This document shows, piece after piece, positions 37,004 to 47,224 of a stretch of 64,000 nucleotides of DNA (its first letter is position 1; every line of letters starts with the position of its first letter). Below the pieces are notes generated by a model, which worked only from the letters and a program-made list of their open reading frames with translations, was not told the DNA's origin and did not search any database. The stretch is from Bdellovibrio sp. CG22_combo_CG10-13_8_21_14_all_39_27 (lineage in GTDB: Bacteria > Bdellovibrionota > Bacteriovoracia > Bacteriovoracales > Bacteriovoracaceae). Made by a program: the position numbers and the translations under genes. The stretch is taken from assembly GCA_002786715.1 (NCBI GenBank), contig PCTW01000061.1:177621-241620 (forward strand), read 5' to 3'.

Positions 37004-38835
37004 GCTTCAGGGTTAAAAGCAGGTAGCTTTATTTTAAAAGTAGTTCCTGTTCCAACGACTGATTCGACATCAACTTTTCCGTCGTGTATTTGAACAATAT
37101 GCTTAACAATGGCCAAGCCCAAACCTGTGCCACCTTGATCTCTGGATCGAGAAGAATCAACTCTATAAAATCTTTCAAACAATCGTGGAAGATATTCAGG
37201 GGCAATACCTGGACCATTATCAATGACTTCTAAAATGTCATTAACATTAGATTTGCCTCTTCTCCAATTGAGTTCAATAGAGCTTTGGGCCGGAGTATAC
37301 TTCATGGCATTTTCGAGAAGATTAGTTAACACTTGCTCCATCATCGCTGGATTGGCCCAAATTGTTTTAATATCATAACGGATTTTAACTTCGATCTTTT
37401 TGTCAGCATAAACCTGTTTTAAATTTGAAAGAACAGAACTTGTAATGTCCTCAACTTGAACGGCTTCCTTTTTTGCTCTGGTCGTTGATTCTATGACTGA
37501 GAGCTGAAGAATATCTTGAAAGAGGGCCGTTAGTCGATCTGAGTTATGCTCAATTTTATTGATGAACTCAAGTGCCTGACCTTCTTTGACCAAATTTTTC
37601 AACATTTGAGCATAGCCTTTCATCGCAGTAAGAGGAGTTCTCACTTCATGGGAAACGTTCGCAACAAAATCTTCACGCATTTGTTCGGCCATTTTTTGCT
37701 CAGTTACGTCAGCAAACACAGCAACTGCACCCAAAATGTTCCCAAAAGAATCGCGCATTGGCGAGATTTTAAGAGTGAAAAAAGCACTTCTTTTTCCACC
37801 TTTAATGGGAAGCTCGATATTGCGTTTTTTAAAGGGAGCTTTCTCTTCAAAGACCTTTTTAAAAAGGGATTGAACTTCGTAATCTCGCAAAATTTCAGTC
37901 AATGAAATCTGTGAAAGTTCTTGTTTGCGAATTTCTTTATCAATAAAATTTTTCTTAAAATGATTGTTGATAAAAAGAATACGGTCGTGAGTGTCTGTTG
38001 CTACGATTGAGTCTGAAATAGACTCTAACAGAGTTCCAATCTTCTCGTTCTCTACATTTAATTCGCTAATATACTTTTCAATATTTCCTTGAGCTCGATC
38101 GAGAGTTTTTTCAACGATATCCCACTCATCATTTGGATCAAGCAGGTAGCTATTTTCGTCTTCACGATTGAGCTGTTTCATGCGATCGACTTTTCTTAGA
38201 AGTGATCTCAAGGGAAAAGAGACTTGAAGTGATGCCCAAAGAGAGATGAGAGAAGTCACAATCAAAATAGGGAGCAGGTATAGCCAAAGTCCACGATCGA
38301 GTGCGGAAGTCGCTTTTTGCATTTTCTCTAAGGGGACTGCTTGTCTAATAATGTAATTTTTACTGTTGTCCTTTTGATCACTGAAGGTAATTGCTCCGTA
38401 GAGAAACTCTTTTTTTAAAGTATCTGAAAAACGTTGGGAGTACCCCATTCCAGAATTCAAGGCTTCAATTATTTCAGGACGATTTGAATGGTTGTCCATT
38501 CTTTCAGGATCGTTGAAGTTGTCACAAAGAACTTTTCCTTCATCAGTTAAAAGAGTGTAACGATTCTTCCAATTTAGCCTTAAAGATTGGCACCACTTTA
38601 ATGGGTCAACTCCTTGAGTCGTAAATGTTTCTTTAATGACTACTAAAGATTCTGTTATTTGATCATTGGCCTGATTGGTCAGATAGCTAGACAAAAACAA
38701 TCTCAGAAGAATAGCTGCAACAAGGATGACGATACTGGTAACTATAATTTGCACCAAGGCCAATTTTCGAAAAAACCGCCAAGGAAGGGATTCAATAAAT
38801 AGTCTAAAAGCACTCGGGCTCGAATTAGTTACCAT
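37000..38835 (-). CDS. phoR: Phosphate-sensing histidine kinase PhoR
   Basis: A 611-residue membrane kinase from the ATG at 38835; the frame also extends to a TTG at 38859. Order: membrane helix about 22-45, a periplasmic sensor of about 135 residues, second helix, HAMP, PAS, HisKA with phospho-acceptor H396 (NVSHEVRTPLTAM), and the ATPase domain with DNGPGIAPEY and GTGLGLAIVKH. E. coli PhoR has no large periplasmic sensor, but the Gram-positive and many other PhoR do. It overlaps phoB by 11 bases and completes the pst-pho operon. Confidence 0.93.
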   Translation of the reverse strand: MVTNSSPSAFRLFIESLPWRFFRKLALVQIIVTSIVILVAAILLRLFLSSYLTNQANDQITESLVVIKETFTTQGVDPLKWCQSLRLNWKNRYTLLTDEGKVLCDNFNDPERMDNHSNRPEIIEALNSGMGYSQRFSDTLKKEFLYGAITFSDQKDNSKNYIIRQAVPLEKMQKATSALDRGLWLYLLPILIVTSLISLWASLQVSFPLRSLLRKVDRMKQLNREDENSYLLDPNDEWDIVEKTLDRAQGNIEKYISELNVENEKIGTLLESISDSIVATDTHDRILFINNHFKKNFIDKEIRKQELSQISLTEILRDYEVQSLFKKVFEEKAPFKKRNIELPIKGGKRSAFFTLKISPMRDSFGNILGAVAVFADVTEQKMAEQMREDFVANVSHEVRTPLTAMKGYAQMLKNLVKEGQALEFINKIEHNSDRLTALFQDILQLSVIESTTRAKKEAVQVEDITSSVLSNLKQVYADKKIEVKIRYDIKTIWANPAMMEQVLTNLLENAMKYTPAQSSIELNWRRGKSNVNDILEVIDNGPGIAPEYLPRLFERFYRVDSSRSRDQGGTGLGLAIVKHIVQIHDGKVDVESVVGTGTTFKIKLPAFNPEA

Positions 38836-39541
38836 GAGGAGAAACCCTATATCCAACACCGCGAATAGTCTCTATCAATTTAGAGTATTCCCCTAATTTT
38901 TTACGCAATCCAAAAACGTGAGTATCAATTGTTCTATCAGTAACGTGAACGGGACCATCTTGAATAAACTCCACAAGCTGATTGCGAGTTAGAACTTTAC
39001 CTGGCTGTTGGAGAAAAGCCACGAGAAGCTTGTATTCTGATAACGTCAGTTCTAGCTCTACGTCTTCAATCCAAGCTTTACATTGATCAGTATCAACTTT
39101 AAGAGAATTGACATTGAAAACAGCCGAACTTGAGGGTGTTGAAGTTGTCTTTATGTGTTCAGATCTTCTTAAGAGCGAACGAACTCTGGCGAGAAATATG
39201 TTCATATCAAAGGGTTTGGTAATGTAATCGTCAGCACCCGCATCAAGCCCTTCGACGATCTGTTCAGGTTTTATCATCGCTGTGACCATGAGGATCGGAG
39301 ATGATTTTGTCTTGGCATACATCCTCAAGAATTTACATATTTCGAGACCCGAAGTTTGCGGCAGCATACGATCGAGAATAAAGAGGTGAGGTAATTCAGC
39401 TTCTGTCATCTTCTGTATAAGATCGAGTGCGATAGCTCCGTCACTAAAAACTGAAACCTGATGCCCTTCCATTTCAAGCTGAAGTTTCATCATTTCTGCG
39501 ATATCAAGTTCATCTTCTACTAAAAAAATCTTCTTAGACAT
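38825..39541 (-). CDS. phoB: Phosphate regulon response regulator PhoB
   Basis: A 238-residue OmpR/PhoB-type regulator with a receiver domain (phospho-acceptor D57 in LFILDRMLP, conserved Lys in YITKPF) and a winged-helix DNA-binding domain (VTDRTIDTHVFGLRKKL). It activates phosphate-starvation genes. It lies between phoU and phoR with an 11-base gap and an 11-base overlap. Membership in the operon makes the phosphate assignment strong. Confidence 0.95.
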   Translation of the reverse strand: MSKKIFLVEDELDIAEMMKLQLEMEGHQVSVFSDGAIALDLIQKMTEAELPHLFILDRMLPQTSGLEICKFLRMYAKTKSSPILMVTAMIKPEQIVEGLDAGADDYITKPFDMNIFLARVRSLLRRSEHIKTTSTPSSSAVFNVNSLKVDTDQCKAWIEDVELELTLSEYKLLVAFLQQPGKVLTRNQLVEFIQDGPVHVTDRTIDTHVFGLRKKLGEYSKLIETIRGVGYRVSPHGN

Positions 39542-39552
39542 AATGACCTCGT

Positions 39553-40182
39553 TTACTTTTGCTCTTTAAGTTGTGATTGATGGCGAATATCAGATCCCGA
39601 TACAATAAATATAACATCTTCTGCAATATTAGTTGAGAGATCTCCAATGCGTTCTAGATTTTTAGCGACGCGAATTCCAGAAAGTCCTTCATCAAAAGAC
39701 ATTTCATTATTTTTCATTTTTTCAACGTACTCTTTCATGATTTCACGATTGAGTTCATTGGCGTAGCGATCACTTTTGATAACTTCTGTGGCCTGGTAGG
39801 TATTATTCGTAACGAGGGCATCAATAGCACCTCTGATCATTTTTTTAACTTGGTCATGCAAGGTTTTAATGGCCGATGGAGTAATTTGGAGTTCGTTATA
39901 ATAGCGACGAAGATTATAGGCCTCATCAGCAACACGCTCCAATTGAGCATTGATCTTCATCATGGACAGGGCAATTCGAAGATCGCGAGCATGAGGTTGC
40001 TTAAGTGCAATATATTTAAAACTATCGTCGTCTATTTTAATATGAAATTGATTCACTTTGTTTTCGAGCTCTTCAAGTTTGTCCTTAGGGATTTTCATAT
40101 CCATGCATTTATCGAGGATAGCTTCAACCACTGAGGCCATTTCTAAAATTTCATCGATGAGTTGTTGTGATGTCATATTCAT
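39553..40182 (-). CDS. phoU: Phosphate transport regulator PhoU
   Basis: The start is placed at the ATG at 40182, four bases after the pstB stop, with GGATAAG as ribosome site; the open frame continues to 40254 but inside pstB. The 209-residue protein has two three-helix repeats with the metal-binding E/D-rich PhoU motifs (DEAYNLRRYY and RNLERIGDLSTNIAEDVIF). It inhibits PhoR signalling and the Pst transporter when phosphate is plentiful. Confidence 0.93.
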   Translation of the reverse strand: MNMTSQQLIDEILEMASVVEAILDKCMDMKIPKDKLEELENKVNQFHIKIDDDSFKYIALKQPHARDLRIALSMMKINAQLERVADEAYNLRRYYNELQITPSAIKTLHDQVKKMIRGAIDALVTNNTYQATEVIKSDRYANELNREIMKEYVEKMKNNEMSFDEGLSGIRVAKNLERIGDLSTNIAEDVIFIVSGSDIRHQSQLKEQK

Positions 40183-40186
40183 AATC

Positions 40187-40957
40187 TTATCCAAATTTTC
40201 CACTGATATAATCTTCAGTCTTTTTATTTTTCGGGTTGGTAAAAATTTCTTCACTTAATCCATGTTCAATCAGATCGCCTAGGACAAAGAAACTGGTGTT
40301 GTCTGCAATCCGGGCGGCTTGCTGCATATTGTGAGTGACGATGATTACAGTGACTTCTTTCTTGAGCTCAGACATCAACTCTTCAATTTTTGCTGTGGCA
40401 ATAGGATCGAGGGCCGAAGTTGGTTCATCCATTAAAAGAATTGGAGGACTCACTGCGAGTGAGCGAGCGATACAAAGACGTTGTTGCTGTCCACCAGATA
40501 ATGACATTCCTGGGCGATTTAATTTGTCTTTAACTTCTTCCCACAAAGCGGCTTTTTGTAAGCATTTTTCAGCGTGCTCCATTAATATATTTTTCTTTTT
40601 AATACCTTGAAGTTTAAGCCCGACGACGACGTTGTCATAGATGCTCATCCCTGGAAAGGGATTTGGTTTTTGAAAAACCATTCCAATTGATCGCCGTACT
40701 CTTACAGGGTCAACCATCTTTGATAAAATATTTTCTCCTTGAAACAAAATTTCACCTTCAGCTCGTGCTCCCGGTGTTTCTTCATGGATGCGATTGAGGC
40801 AGCGAAGGTAAGTTGACTTGCCACAACCAGATGGACCAATGATCGCTGAGATCGTATTTCGTTGATACTCGAGCGAAATTCCCTTTACCGCATGAAAATC
40901 GCCATACCAAACATTGAGATTTTTTACATTTAAAACTGTGTTGTCAGTTTCGGTCAT
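40187..40957 (-). CDS. pstB: Phosphate ABC transporter ATPase PstB
   Basis: The protein has 256 residues. Visible in order: Walker [11 protein letters not shown] loop, ABC signature LSGGQQQRL, Walker [13 protein letters not shown] and the H-loop VTHNMQQ. It powers phosphate import with PstA and PstC. It overlaps pstA by four bases. Confidence 0.97.
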   Translation of the reverse strand: MTETDNTVLNVKNLNVWYGDFHAVKGISLEYQRNTISAIIGPSGCGKSTYLRCLNRIHEETPGARAEGEILFQGENILSKMVDPVRVRRSIGMVFQKPNPFPGMSIYDNVVVGLKLQGIKKKNILMEHAEKCLQKAALWEEVKDKLNRPGMSLSGGQQQRLCIARSLAVSPPILLMDEPTSALDPIATAKIEELMSELKKEVTVIIVTHNMQQAARIADNTSFFVLGDLIEHGLSEEIFTNPKNKKTEDYISGKFG

Positions 40958-41814
40958 TTACGTCTCCCGAATCCAAGTTGTTGGCGGTTCATGATTAAAC
41001 GAGAAATGAGATTAAGTCCCAAGACTAAGATAATCAAAACCAACGCTCCTGCCCATGCTTGTCTTTGCCAATCATCAAATGGTGATATGGCGTAGGTATA
41101 AATCTGGACAGGTAGAGATGCAATAGGATTAGTTAATGAAGTTGAATAATACATGTTCCCAAAAGAAGTAAAGAGCAGTGGCGCTGTTTCTCCAGCAGCT
41201 CTTGAGATGGCCAAAATCACGCCTGTAATCAATCCACTACGAGAACCTTTGATCACTATGAAAAAAATCATTTTCCAGCGAGGGAGACCTAAAGCAAGTC
41301 CAGCTTCTCTAATATGGCGTGGAACGAGTTTTAAAATTTCTTCTGTCGATCTGATTACAACTGGAAGAATGATAATTGATAAAGCGAGTGCCCCAGCAAG
41401 AGTAGAGAATTGTTTGAGGGGAACAACCACCAAAAGATAAGCAAATATACCAATCACAATGGAAGGAATTCCTGTAAGCACGTCCGTTGAAAGTCTCAGA
41501 AGTGCCGCAATTTTTCCTCTACCGTATTCTGATAAATAAGCACCACAAATAATACCTAAGGGAATAGCAAAACTTCCTGCAAGGCCTACTATGATAAATG
41601 TTCCAATGATAGCGTGCTTCATCCCGCCACCAACTTCACCAACCGGCTTTGGTATTTGGGTGAAAAAATCCCAGTTGAGCGAGTTAAACCCTTTGATCAT
41701 CACATATTGAATGACCATAAAGAGCGGAATAATCACTGCACAGGCCGCAAAAACGAGGGCCATGTGAAATACAATATTTTTCAATTTTCGGTATTTTAGA
41801 TGCCACTCTCTCAT
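40954..41814 (-). CDS. pstA: Phosphate ABC transporter permease PstA
   Basis: A 286-residue inner-membrane permease with about six helices and the EAA-type loop ([20 protein letters not shown]) that contacts PstB. It has a normal length for PstA and overlaps pstC and pstB by four bases each, so the three are translationally coupled. Confidence 0.95.
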   Translation of the reverse strand: MREWHLKYRKLKNIVFHMALVFAACAVIIPLFMVIQYVMIKGFNSLNWDFFTQIPKPVGEVGGGMKHAIIGTFIIVGLAGSFAIPLGIICGAYLSEYGRGKIAALLRLSTDVLTGIPSIVIGIFAYLLVVVPLKQFSTLAGALALSIIILPVVIRSTEEILKLVPRHIREAGLALGLPRWKMIFFIVIKGSRSGLITGVILAISRAAGETAPLLFTSFGNMYYSTSLTNPIASLPVQIYTYAISPFDDWQRQAWAGALVLIILVLGLNLISRLIMNRQQLGFGRRK

Positions 41815-42794
41815 TTTGAACTCCTGTTATAGTTCCAAACAATTGAGCGAGCGACGAGATTTACAATAAGAGTTAAAACAAAGAGAACGAGACCGACCCC
41901 GCAAAGGGCGGCAATATGCATTTCGCTGTCAGCTTCAGCGTATTCATTGGCAATGATACTCGCCATGGTTGCAGCTGGAGCAAAAAGGGAAGCTTTAATT
42001 TGAGGTTGGTTTCCAATAACCATGGCAACGGCCATGGTTTCTCCAAGAGCTCGGCCAGTTCCCAAAACGATGGCTCCGACAATTCCAGAAAAAGAAGGAC
42101 GGACAATAGTGAGCAACATCATTTCAAATTTCGTTGCGCCTAAACCGAGCGCACCTTCCTTGCGCATGGCCGGAACCGTTTTAAAAACTTCACGACATAT
42201 TGAAGTGATCGTCGGAGTGATCATAACACTTAAAATGAGAGAGGCAGTGAGAACACCTATGCCAAAACTTGGACCTTGAAAAAGAGGTAAGTAGCCAAAG
42301 TGCTCTTTGAGAAAGGGAGCAAGAGTATTCTTAATAAAAGGTCCGAGATAAAAAATACCCCAGAGACCGAAGACAATTGAAGGCACGGCCGCAATCATTT
42401 CGACAAAAAGACCGACGAGCTTGGCCAATTTGGGAGTGAGAACTTCGTTAACAAAAAGAGCGACCATTATGGAAATGGGAGCTGCAATAATTACCGCAAT
42501 AAAAGTAGTGATCATGGTTCCATAAATGAGCGGAAGAGCACTGAACTCTTCATCCACTGGATTCCAAATAGACTGGGTAAAAAAATTTGTTCCTTGATCT
42601 ACGAGCACCGGCCAGGCTGTTTTTATCAACATCACCATTAGCGCTACAAGAATCAAAATAACAAAAGAAGAGAGGACGCGCATGCTCGCAAAAACAAATT
42701 GATCTTGTTTCTGAGGTGCCCAATTAAAGACAGAAGCCTCTCGCTGGGAGAGGCTTCCACTTATCGTATTTTTTAAAGTACTTTCGCTTTTCAC
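41811..42794 (-). CDS. pstC: Phosphate ABC transporter permease PstC
   Basis: A 327-residue permease with about six helices and the EAA loop LGLGATKFEMMLLTIVRPSF. It forms the channel with PstA. The start lies one base from the pstS stop. Normal size for PstC. Confidence 0.95.
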   Translation of the reverse strand: MKSESTLKNTISGSLSQREASVFNWAPQKQDQFVFASMRVLSSFVILILVALMVMLIKTAWPVLVDQGTNFFTQSIWNPVDEEFSALPLIYGTMITTFIAVIIAAPISIMVALFVNEVLTPKLAKLVGLFVEMIAAVPSIVFGLWGIFYLGPFIKNTLAPFLKEHFGYLPLFQGPSFGIGVLTASLILSVMITPTITSICREVFKTVPAMRKEGALGLGATKFEMMLLTIVRPSFSGIVGAIVLGTGRALGETMAVAMVIGNQPQIKASLFAPAATMASIIANEYAEADSEMHIAALCGVGLVLFVLTLIVNLVARSIVWNYNRSSK

Positions 42795-42795
42795 T

Positions 42796-43782
42796 TTACT
42801 TTAATTTTTCCAAGACTTGTTTTGCTACTTTTTTAGGCAATGGAGAGTAGTAAAGATCTTTAGCAAATTTTTGACCATCTGTTAAGGCCCATTTAATAAA
42901 TTTGCGAATTTCTTTATTGTTCATATCATCATTTTTTTCTGGAAGAAGGAGGTAGGTAAATGCAGCAATTGGGAATGCTCCTTTTGCCGAAGAGTCTACA
43001 ATCGAAGCAGTATATTCAGCAGTTGGATCATTTGCTCCTTCAGCAGCTTTTGAAATACTTTCAACTGTTGGAGAGACGAATTGACCAGCTTTGTTCTTCA
43101 TAGCGACCATAGAGAGTTTATTTGTGATGGCATATGAAAGTTCAACATATCCAATCGCACCTTCAGTTTGCTTAACAGTGGCAGTAACACCTTCGTTACC
43201 TTTTGAACCAATTCCAACTGGCCATTGAAGTGATTTTCCACGTCCTACTGTTGACTCCCAGTCTTTGCTAACAGTTGAGAGGTAATCGGCGAATACAGAA
43301 GTAGTTCCTGAACCATCGGCTCGTCTCACAACTAAGATATCTTCATTAGGAAGCTTAGCTTTTGGATTCAATTTAAGTAGAGTTGGATGATTCCATTTTG
43401 TAATCTTACCCATGAAGATTTGGGCCAAAGTTTCACCATCAAGTTTTAAACCATTAACGGCCTTAACATTGATTACTGGAACCACGGCACCTAAAACAGT
43501 AGGAATATGAGAAATCTTATAAGGAGCTTCGCTCTTATCTTTAGCGTTCATTGGAGCATCAGTTGCACCAAAGTCGACAGTTTGCTTGAGCACTTGGCGG
43601 ATACCGCCACCTGATCCGATTGATTGATAGTTGATCTCAATCTCGGCATTTTTGCTTTTATATTCGGAGAACCACTTTGAATAAATGGGGTAGGGGAAAG
43701 TAGCTCCAGCTCCGTTGATTTTAGTCATGCCGAAAGCGTTGAATCCGAGTCCTAAAAGAACGACCGCCAAGATATTTTTCAT
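42796..43782 (-). CDS. pstS: Periplasmic phosphate-binding protein PstS
   Basis: The ATG at 43782 follows GAGGAG at seven bases; a GTG at 43797 is in frame but overlaps that site. The protein has 328 residues with a signal peptide ending near FGMTK. Binding-site motifs of PstS are visible: INGAGATFPYPIYSKW, IGSGGGIRQV, VRRADGSGTTSVF and TEGAIGYVELSYA. It captures phosphate for PstCA. A TATAAA-like -10 (43824-43829) is a possible promoter; no clear pho box is seen. Confidence 0.96.
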   Translation of the reverse strand: MKNILAVVLLGLGFNAFGMTKINGAGATFPYPIYSKWFSEYKSKNAEIEINYQSIGSGGGIRQVLKQTVDFGATDAPMNAKDKSEAPYKISHIPTVLGAVVPVINVKAVNGLKLDGETLAQIFMGKITKWNHPTLLKLNPKAKLPNEDILVVRRADGSGTTSVFADYLSTVSKDWESTVGRGKSLQWPVGIGSKGNEGVTATVKQTEGAIGYVELSYAITNKLSMVAMKNKAGQFVSPTVESISKAAEGANDPTAEYTASIVDSSAKGAFPIAAFTYLLLPEKNDDMNNKEIRKFIKWALTDGQKFAKDLYYSPLPKKVAKQVLEKLK

Positions 43783-43865
43783 ATTAAAGCTCCTCACAAA
43801 GGTTAATTCTTATTAAAGCCTTTATAGCAAAAACAGATTGTTTCGTTTGTTAGGATTAGGTTAAA

Positions 43866-43889
43866 CAAAAAGCCCCGCATACGCGGGGC
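43866..43889 (-). terminator. Terminator of the 73-residue protein gene
   Basis: Read on the minus strand, GCCCCGC (43889-43883), loop of four and GCGGGGC (43878-43872) make a 7-bp GC-rich stem followed by a run of T. It ends the minus-strand gene at 43922-44143 and lies ahead of the pst promoter region. Confidence 0.85.
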
Positions 43890-43921
43890 GATATGGAAAA
43901 GTGGATTGGGTCCACAACTAT

Positions 43922-44143
43922 TTAAAAATCGGCGCGGTTAACGTAGAGACGAAACATCTTATCGCGCGAACGGCGAATCATACACAGTCCTAAATTTTTT
44001 TTCTCAACAAGATTGGTGTAGAACTCTGGCAAAGTATCGGCCACTTCTAACACTGATTTACCTTCGTGTTCGCCAAAGTCAATGATTACCTTATCTTCTT
44101 CAATGATGCCGGTGAGCGGACTGATTTCTTGATGATAGGCCAT
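43922..44143 (-). CDS. Small protein with an exonuclease-C-terminus-like motif
   Basis: A 73-residue protein with a good GGAGGGAACC ribosome site. Its middle (DFGEHEGKSVLEVADTLPEFYTNLVEKK) resembles the short FGKxKGKxxxEI...P.Y..WL motif found at the C-terminus of some exonucleases and in DUF3820 proteins; this is a loose resemblance. It is cytoplasmic and of unknown function. A single-gene unit ending at its own strong terminator suggests real expression. Confidence 0.6.
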   Translation of the reverse strand: MAYHQEISPLTGIIEEDKVIIDFGEHEGKSVLEVADTLPEFYTNLVEKKNLGLCMIRRSRDKMFRLYVNRADF

Positions 44144-44298
44144 GGTTCCCTCCTTAGAAACATAGTCAGTTGATGAGTATCCCCTTGAACTTCTAACCTC
44201 GTTGTCAGAAATCCAACTTCATTGTTTCAATTGAAAAACGAAATGAAAAGTTTTTTTTAAAAATTTCGGTAAGTTAGACTAGAATACTCGCCTTTTGC

Positions 44299-45315
44299 TT
44301 ATTTTGATTGGAACAGAAGTTTAAAGTAAGAAACTACCATTCGAAACTCTTGTTGGTATTGGTTTCCAATCAACATCTTCACCATATCAAGCGATTCAAA
44401 GAGGTTAGATGCTTTTCTGAAGGGACGACCGGCCAGCATGGCGGCCATGATATCCATTAAAGTCACGATCATCGTCTCAAAACCGGCCAAGACCTGTTGG
44501 TTTTTGGGGCCAATAATTTCTGTCGAGAAATCATCTTTTAAGAGAGAAAAAGAGTGATGATTCTCAATAATTTGAAGATGATTAGGACTCAACGGCAAGC
44601 GCCCTCTTAGCATTTCAACTGAGTGCTGAGGATGCATGGCCATCAACTCTCTGTCGCGATCGTTTAAACGATTGAGATCATATTTTTCGACTGGAATAAT
44701 CGCCATTCCAATATCTTTAAAATAGCTCGTTACGAAAAGATCTTCGATCTCTTTATCAGAATAGAGATGAGAGTATTTGAGAAAGCCTAAGAGAAAAAGC
44801 GAAGAAATAATTGGTTGGGCGTAAACGTAATGATGCTTTTGAGCGATATACGAATGATAGAGAGCTTCATGGATCTCTGGGCGAGACAGTAAGAAATAAG
44901 CACAGTTTTTTACCACCTGATGTTGAGTCTTAAGAAGATCGTCATCAGTTGGCCAGCGGTATAAAAAACCCAAGTGTAATGTCATCAGGTTGAGAAGGGT
45001 TTTGCCTTTCTCGAGTGGCTGTCCTTGAGAGAGAGTTCTCGTCACTTGAGTCATTGAATTTTGGATATACTCAATCATTTTACGACGATCTTGATGAGCG
45101 ACAAAAAGATGAATCTGACCTTTTTCAATCAGGTCCTTAATGATCTGCTTGTTAATGAAACTATTTTTATGCAGAATAGGTTTAAACAATCCATTTTCAA
45201 TTCCTAATATTTCACAAGGTGCATCTTGAATAAAGAGTAACTCTCGAACCGATATTGGTGTGAGCTTGAAATGGAGATGGTCTTTCAAAATTAGTGAATA
45301 AGCACTTTGTCGCAT
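44299..45315 (-). CDS. Degenerate HD-GYP-domain protein
   Basis: The protein has 338 residues. The C-terminal half (about 130-335) looks like an HD-GYP phosphodiesterase domain of the cyclic di-GMP type, with KDIGMAIIP at 200-208 in place of HDIGK..IP, then MHPQHSVEML (H228, H231) and IIENHHS (H253, H254). The first metal His is Lys, and the GYP loop is not seen, so enzymatic activity is doubtful; it may be a binding or regulatory relic. The N-terminal ~120 residues are unrecognised. It is transcribed divergently from the kinase-like gene, 31 bases apart. Confidence 0.65.
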   Translation of the reverse strand: MRQSAYSLILKDHLHFKLTPISVRELLFIQDAPCEILGIENGLFKPILHKNSFINKQIIKDLIEKGQIHLFVAHQDRRKMIEYIQNSMTQVTRTLSQGQPLEKGKTLLNLMTLHLGFLYRWPTDDDLLKTQHQVVKNCAYFLLSRPEIHEALYHSYIAQKHHYVYAQPIISSLFLLGFLKYSHLYSDKEIEDLFVTSYFKDIGMAIIPVEKYDLNRLNDRDRELMAMHPQHSVEMLRGRLPLSPNHLQIIENHHSFSLLKDDFSTEIIGPKNQQVLAGFETMIVTLMDIMAAMLAGRPFRKASNLFESLDMVKMLIGNQYQQEFRMVVSYFKLLFQSK

Positions 45316-45346
45316 AATTTATTATAAACCAAACTGGAGACTATGC

Positions 45347-45871
45347 ATGAGAATCGTCATCGTTGGAACTTCTTGCGCAGGAAAAACAACTTTGGGGCGT
45401 GATTTAGGGGCTCGACTTGATCATCCCTATACTGATCTCGATGATCTTCATTGGAATCCCGGGTGGATTGAGACGCCATTTGAGCTCTTTTCGCAAAAAG
45501 TTCAAGCAGTGACTAGTCAGGAAAAGTGGATTATTTCAGGCAATTATTCCAAAGTAAGAGACCATGTTTGGACCCATGCGACTCATCTTATTTGGCTCAA
45601 CTATTCTTTTCCTGTTGTTATGACCCGTGCTTTAAAAAGAACTTTTAAAAGAAGTCTGACTGGTGAACTCATTTGCAATGGAAATACTGAAACTTTGAGT
45701 AAGGCCTTTTTATCTAAAGATTCAATTTTATGGTGGGTCATAAAGACCTACAAGCGTCGAAAGCGTGAGATCGCATCCACACTCAAGAGTGGAAAGTATC
45801 AACATTTAAAAGTAGTGGAAGTTCAAAAAAGAGAAAAACAGTTTGATATCATGAAACTGACTAATACATAG
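45347..45871 (+). CDS. Small P-loop kinase-like NTPase
   Basis: A 174-residue protein of the adenylate-kinase/FlaR-like family, with Walker A GTSCAGKTT (residues 7-15) at the N-terminus and the DDLHWNPGW motif following, typical of proteins annotated as DNA topology modulation protein or adenylate kinase. GGAG precedes the ATG. Substrate is unknown. It has no close neighbour in its operon. Confidence 0.8.
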   Translation: MRIVIVGTSCAGKTTLGRDLGARLDHPYTDLDDLHWNPGWIETPFELFSQKVQAVTSQEKWIISGNYSKVRDHVWTHATHLIWLNYSFPVVMTRALKRTFKRSLTGELICNGNTETLSKAFLSKDSILWWVIKTYKRRKREIASTLKSGKYQHLKVVEVQKREKQFDIMKLTNT

Positions 45872-45904
45872 ATCATTTCACGCTCATGGTTTAAAATCTT
45901 AGCA

Positions 45905-47224
45905 ATGCTAAATCTAAAAAAATTGTCTTCTTTTTTCTGCATTTTGCTTCTGGCGAGTAGTTATTCATCAGTCGCAACTTCTTCTGAAGATGATGTGATT
46001 AAATACAAAAAGTGTTACGTGACATTTGTTCGTAAAAGTATCGACCAGACAGATCCCCTATTAAAAAAAGTAAATGAAGAGAAAATATCGGGAGTTCAGG
46101 CTTGCCAAGAATTGCTTCAAGCTATGAGCTCGGAAGGAGATAAGCTTCTCATTAATCATCAACCACATTCTTTAGATGTTTTTAGAACTCTTAACTCATT
46201 TCATCGTTCTTGGTTCGCCCAGTTCGAACTTAATATTGCGACTCAGGATTTTAGTCTAAGCGATTTTTATGATGTCAACGAAATGGCCTTTCATCTGACA
46301 CGAGCTTTCTTCAATGACAAAGTCCCTTTTTCTTCCATTTTAAAGTCAAAGATAAGCTACCAAGCTATTCGCAAGTCCGAAAAAGAACCAATCTTGCTCT
46401 ATGATAATTCATTAAACGCAACGACTGAGAGATTGGGGAAAATTAAGTGGGATAGGGGAGATGAAGTTGAATTCACACCAGAGCTCGTTCAATTCGGAGA
46501 GTACGTTGGCATCGAAAAATTAAATACGCAAAAAAATAAACTTAAAAAAAATGAAAAAAATCATTATCTCGAATTTTATCCCCATCGGCCAATTGGAGCG
46601 GGGATCATTGGGACCATGCCTTACATCTTACTCAATAGTGGTCAAAATCAAGAAAAAATGGATGGCAAAAATAAAGATCATCGCCGATGGGCCAAGTCTG
46701 TCTTGCGCGATTTTTTATGTCTTGATGTCCCTTTGATCACAGAAGAGCAAGCAGCCCCTTTTGTTAAGCCTAAGAGTGAAATTTCGTTTCAAACAAAGGC
46801 AAAATGTATGCAGTGTCACGCGACTCTAGACAATATGGCGGGAGTTATCCGAAATATTGAAATTTATAATACGACAGAAGATGGGTTTGGAATATTATCA
46901 GTAAGAGCGGCCATCCCCCATAAAATAGTGCCTGGTTCTTCGAAGTATTATAACCAATCGACGCAAGGTCGAATTGTCATGAATCTTGAGGATCAATATA
47001 TTAATAAGAAAATTAATAATATCGAAGAACTGGCCGATTGGATGATTCAAAATAAGCAACTCTATCGTTGTAGCTTAAAAAAAGTCTTTAGCTTTTTAAC
47101 TGGAGAAGGGAACCCCAATGATTCAGATAAAAAACAATTTATAGATCAATTATCAAATGAATTAATGGTTGAGCAGAATTACAAAAACATATTTATGAAA
47201 ATTATTGGATCAAAGTATTTTTAA
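45905..47224 (+). CDS. Secreted c-heme protein (DUF1588-like)
   Basis: A 439-residue protein with a signal peptide (about 1-25) and a heme attachment motif C301-M-Q-C-H305 (CMQCHATLDNMAG), preceded by a lone conserved FLCLDVP segment, as in DUF1588/DUF1592-type proteins. Only one heme site is seen. It is the first gene of three; the next begins one base after its stop. It likely works in the periplasm, but its redox partner is unknown. Confidence 0.72.
   Translation: MLNLKKLSSFFCILLLASSYSSVATSSEDDVIKYKKCYVTFVRKSIDQTDPLLKKVNEEKISGVQACQELLQAMSSEGDKLLINHQPHSLDVFRTLNSFHRSWFAQFELNIATQDFSLSDFYDVNEMAFHLTRAFFNDKVPFSSILKSKISYQAIRKSEKEPILLYDNSLNATTERLGKIKWDRGDEVEFTPELVQFGEYVGIEKLNTQKNKLKKNEKNHYLEFYPHRPIGAGIIGTMPYILLNSGQNQEKMDGKNKDHRRWAKSVLRDFLCLDVPLITEEQAAPFVKPKSEISFQTKAKCMQCHATLDNMAGVIRNIEIYNTTEDGFGILSVRAAIPHKIVPGSSKYYNQSTQGRIVMNLEDQYINKKINNIEELADWMIQNKQLYRCSLKKVFSFLTGEGNPNDSDKKQFIDQLSNELMVEQNYKNIFMKIIGSKYF

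Noticed and set aside
43798..43860. Pho box ahead of pstS
   Set aside because: Short TAACCTAATCCTAAC-type repeats are visible, but they do not match the known CTGTCAT-type box well enough; only a possible -10 was kept.
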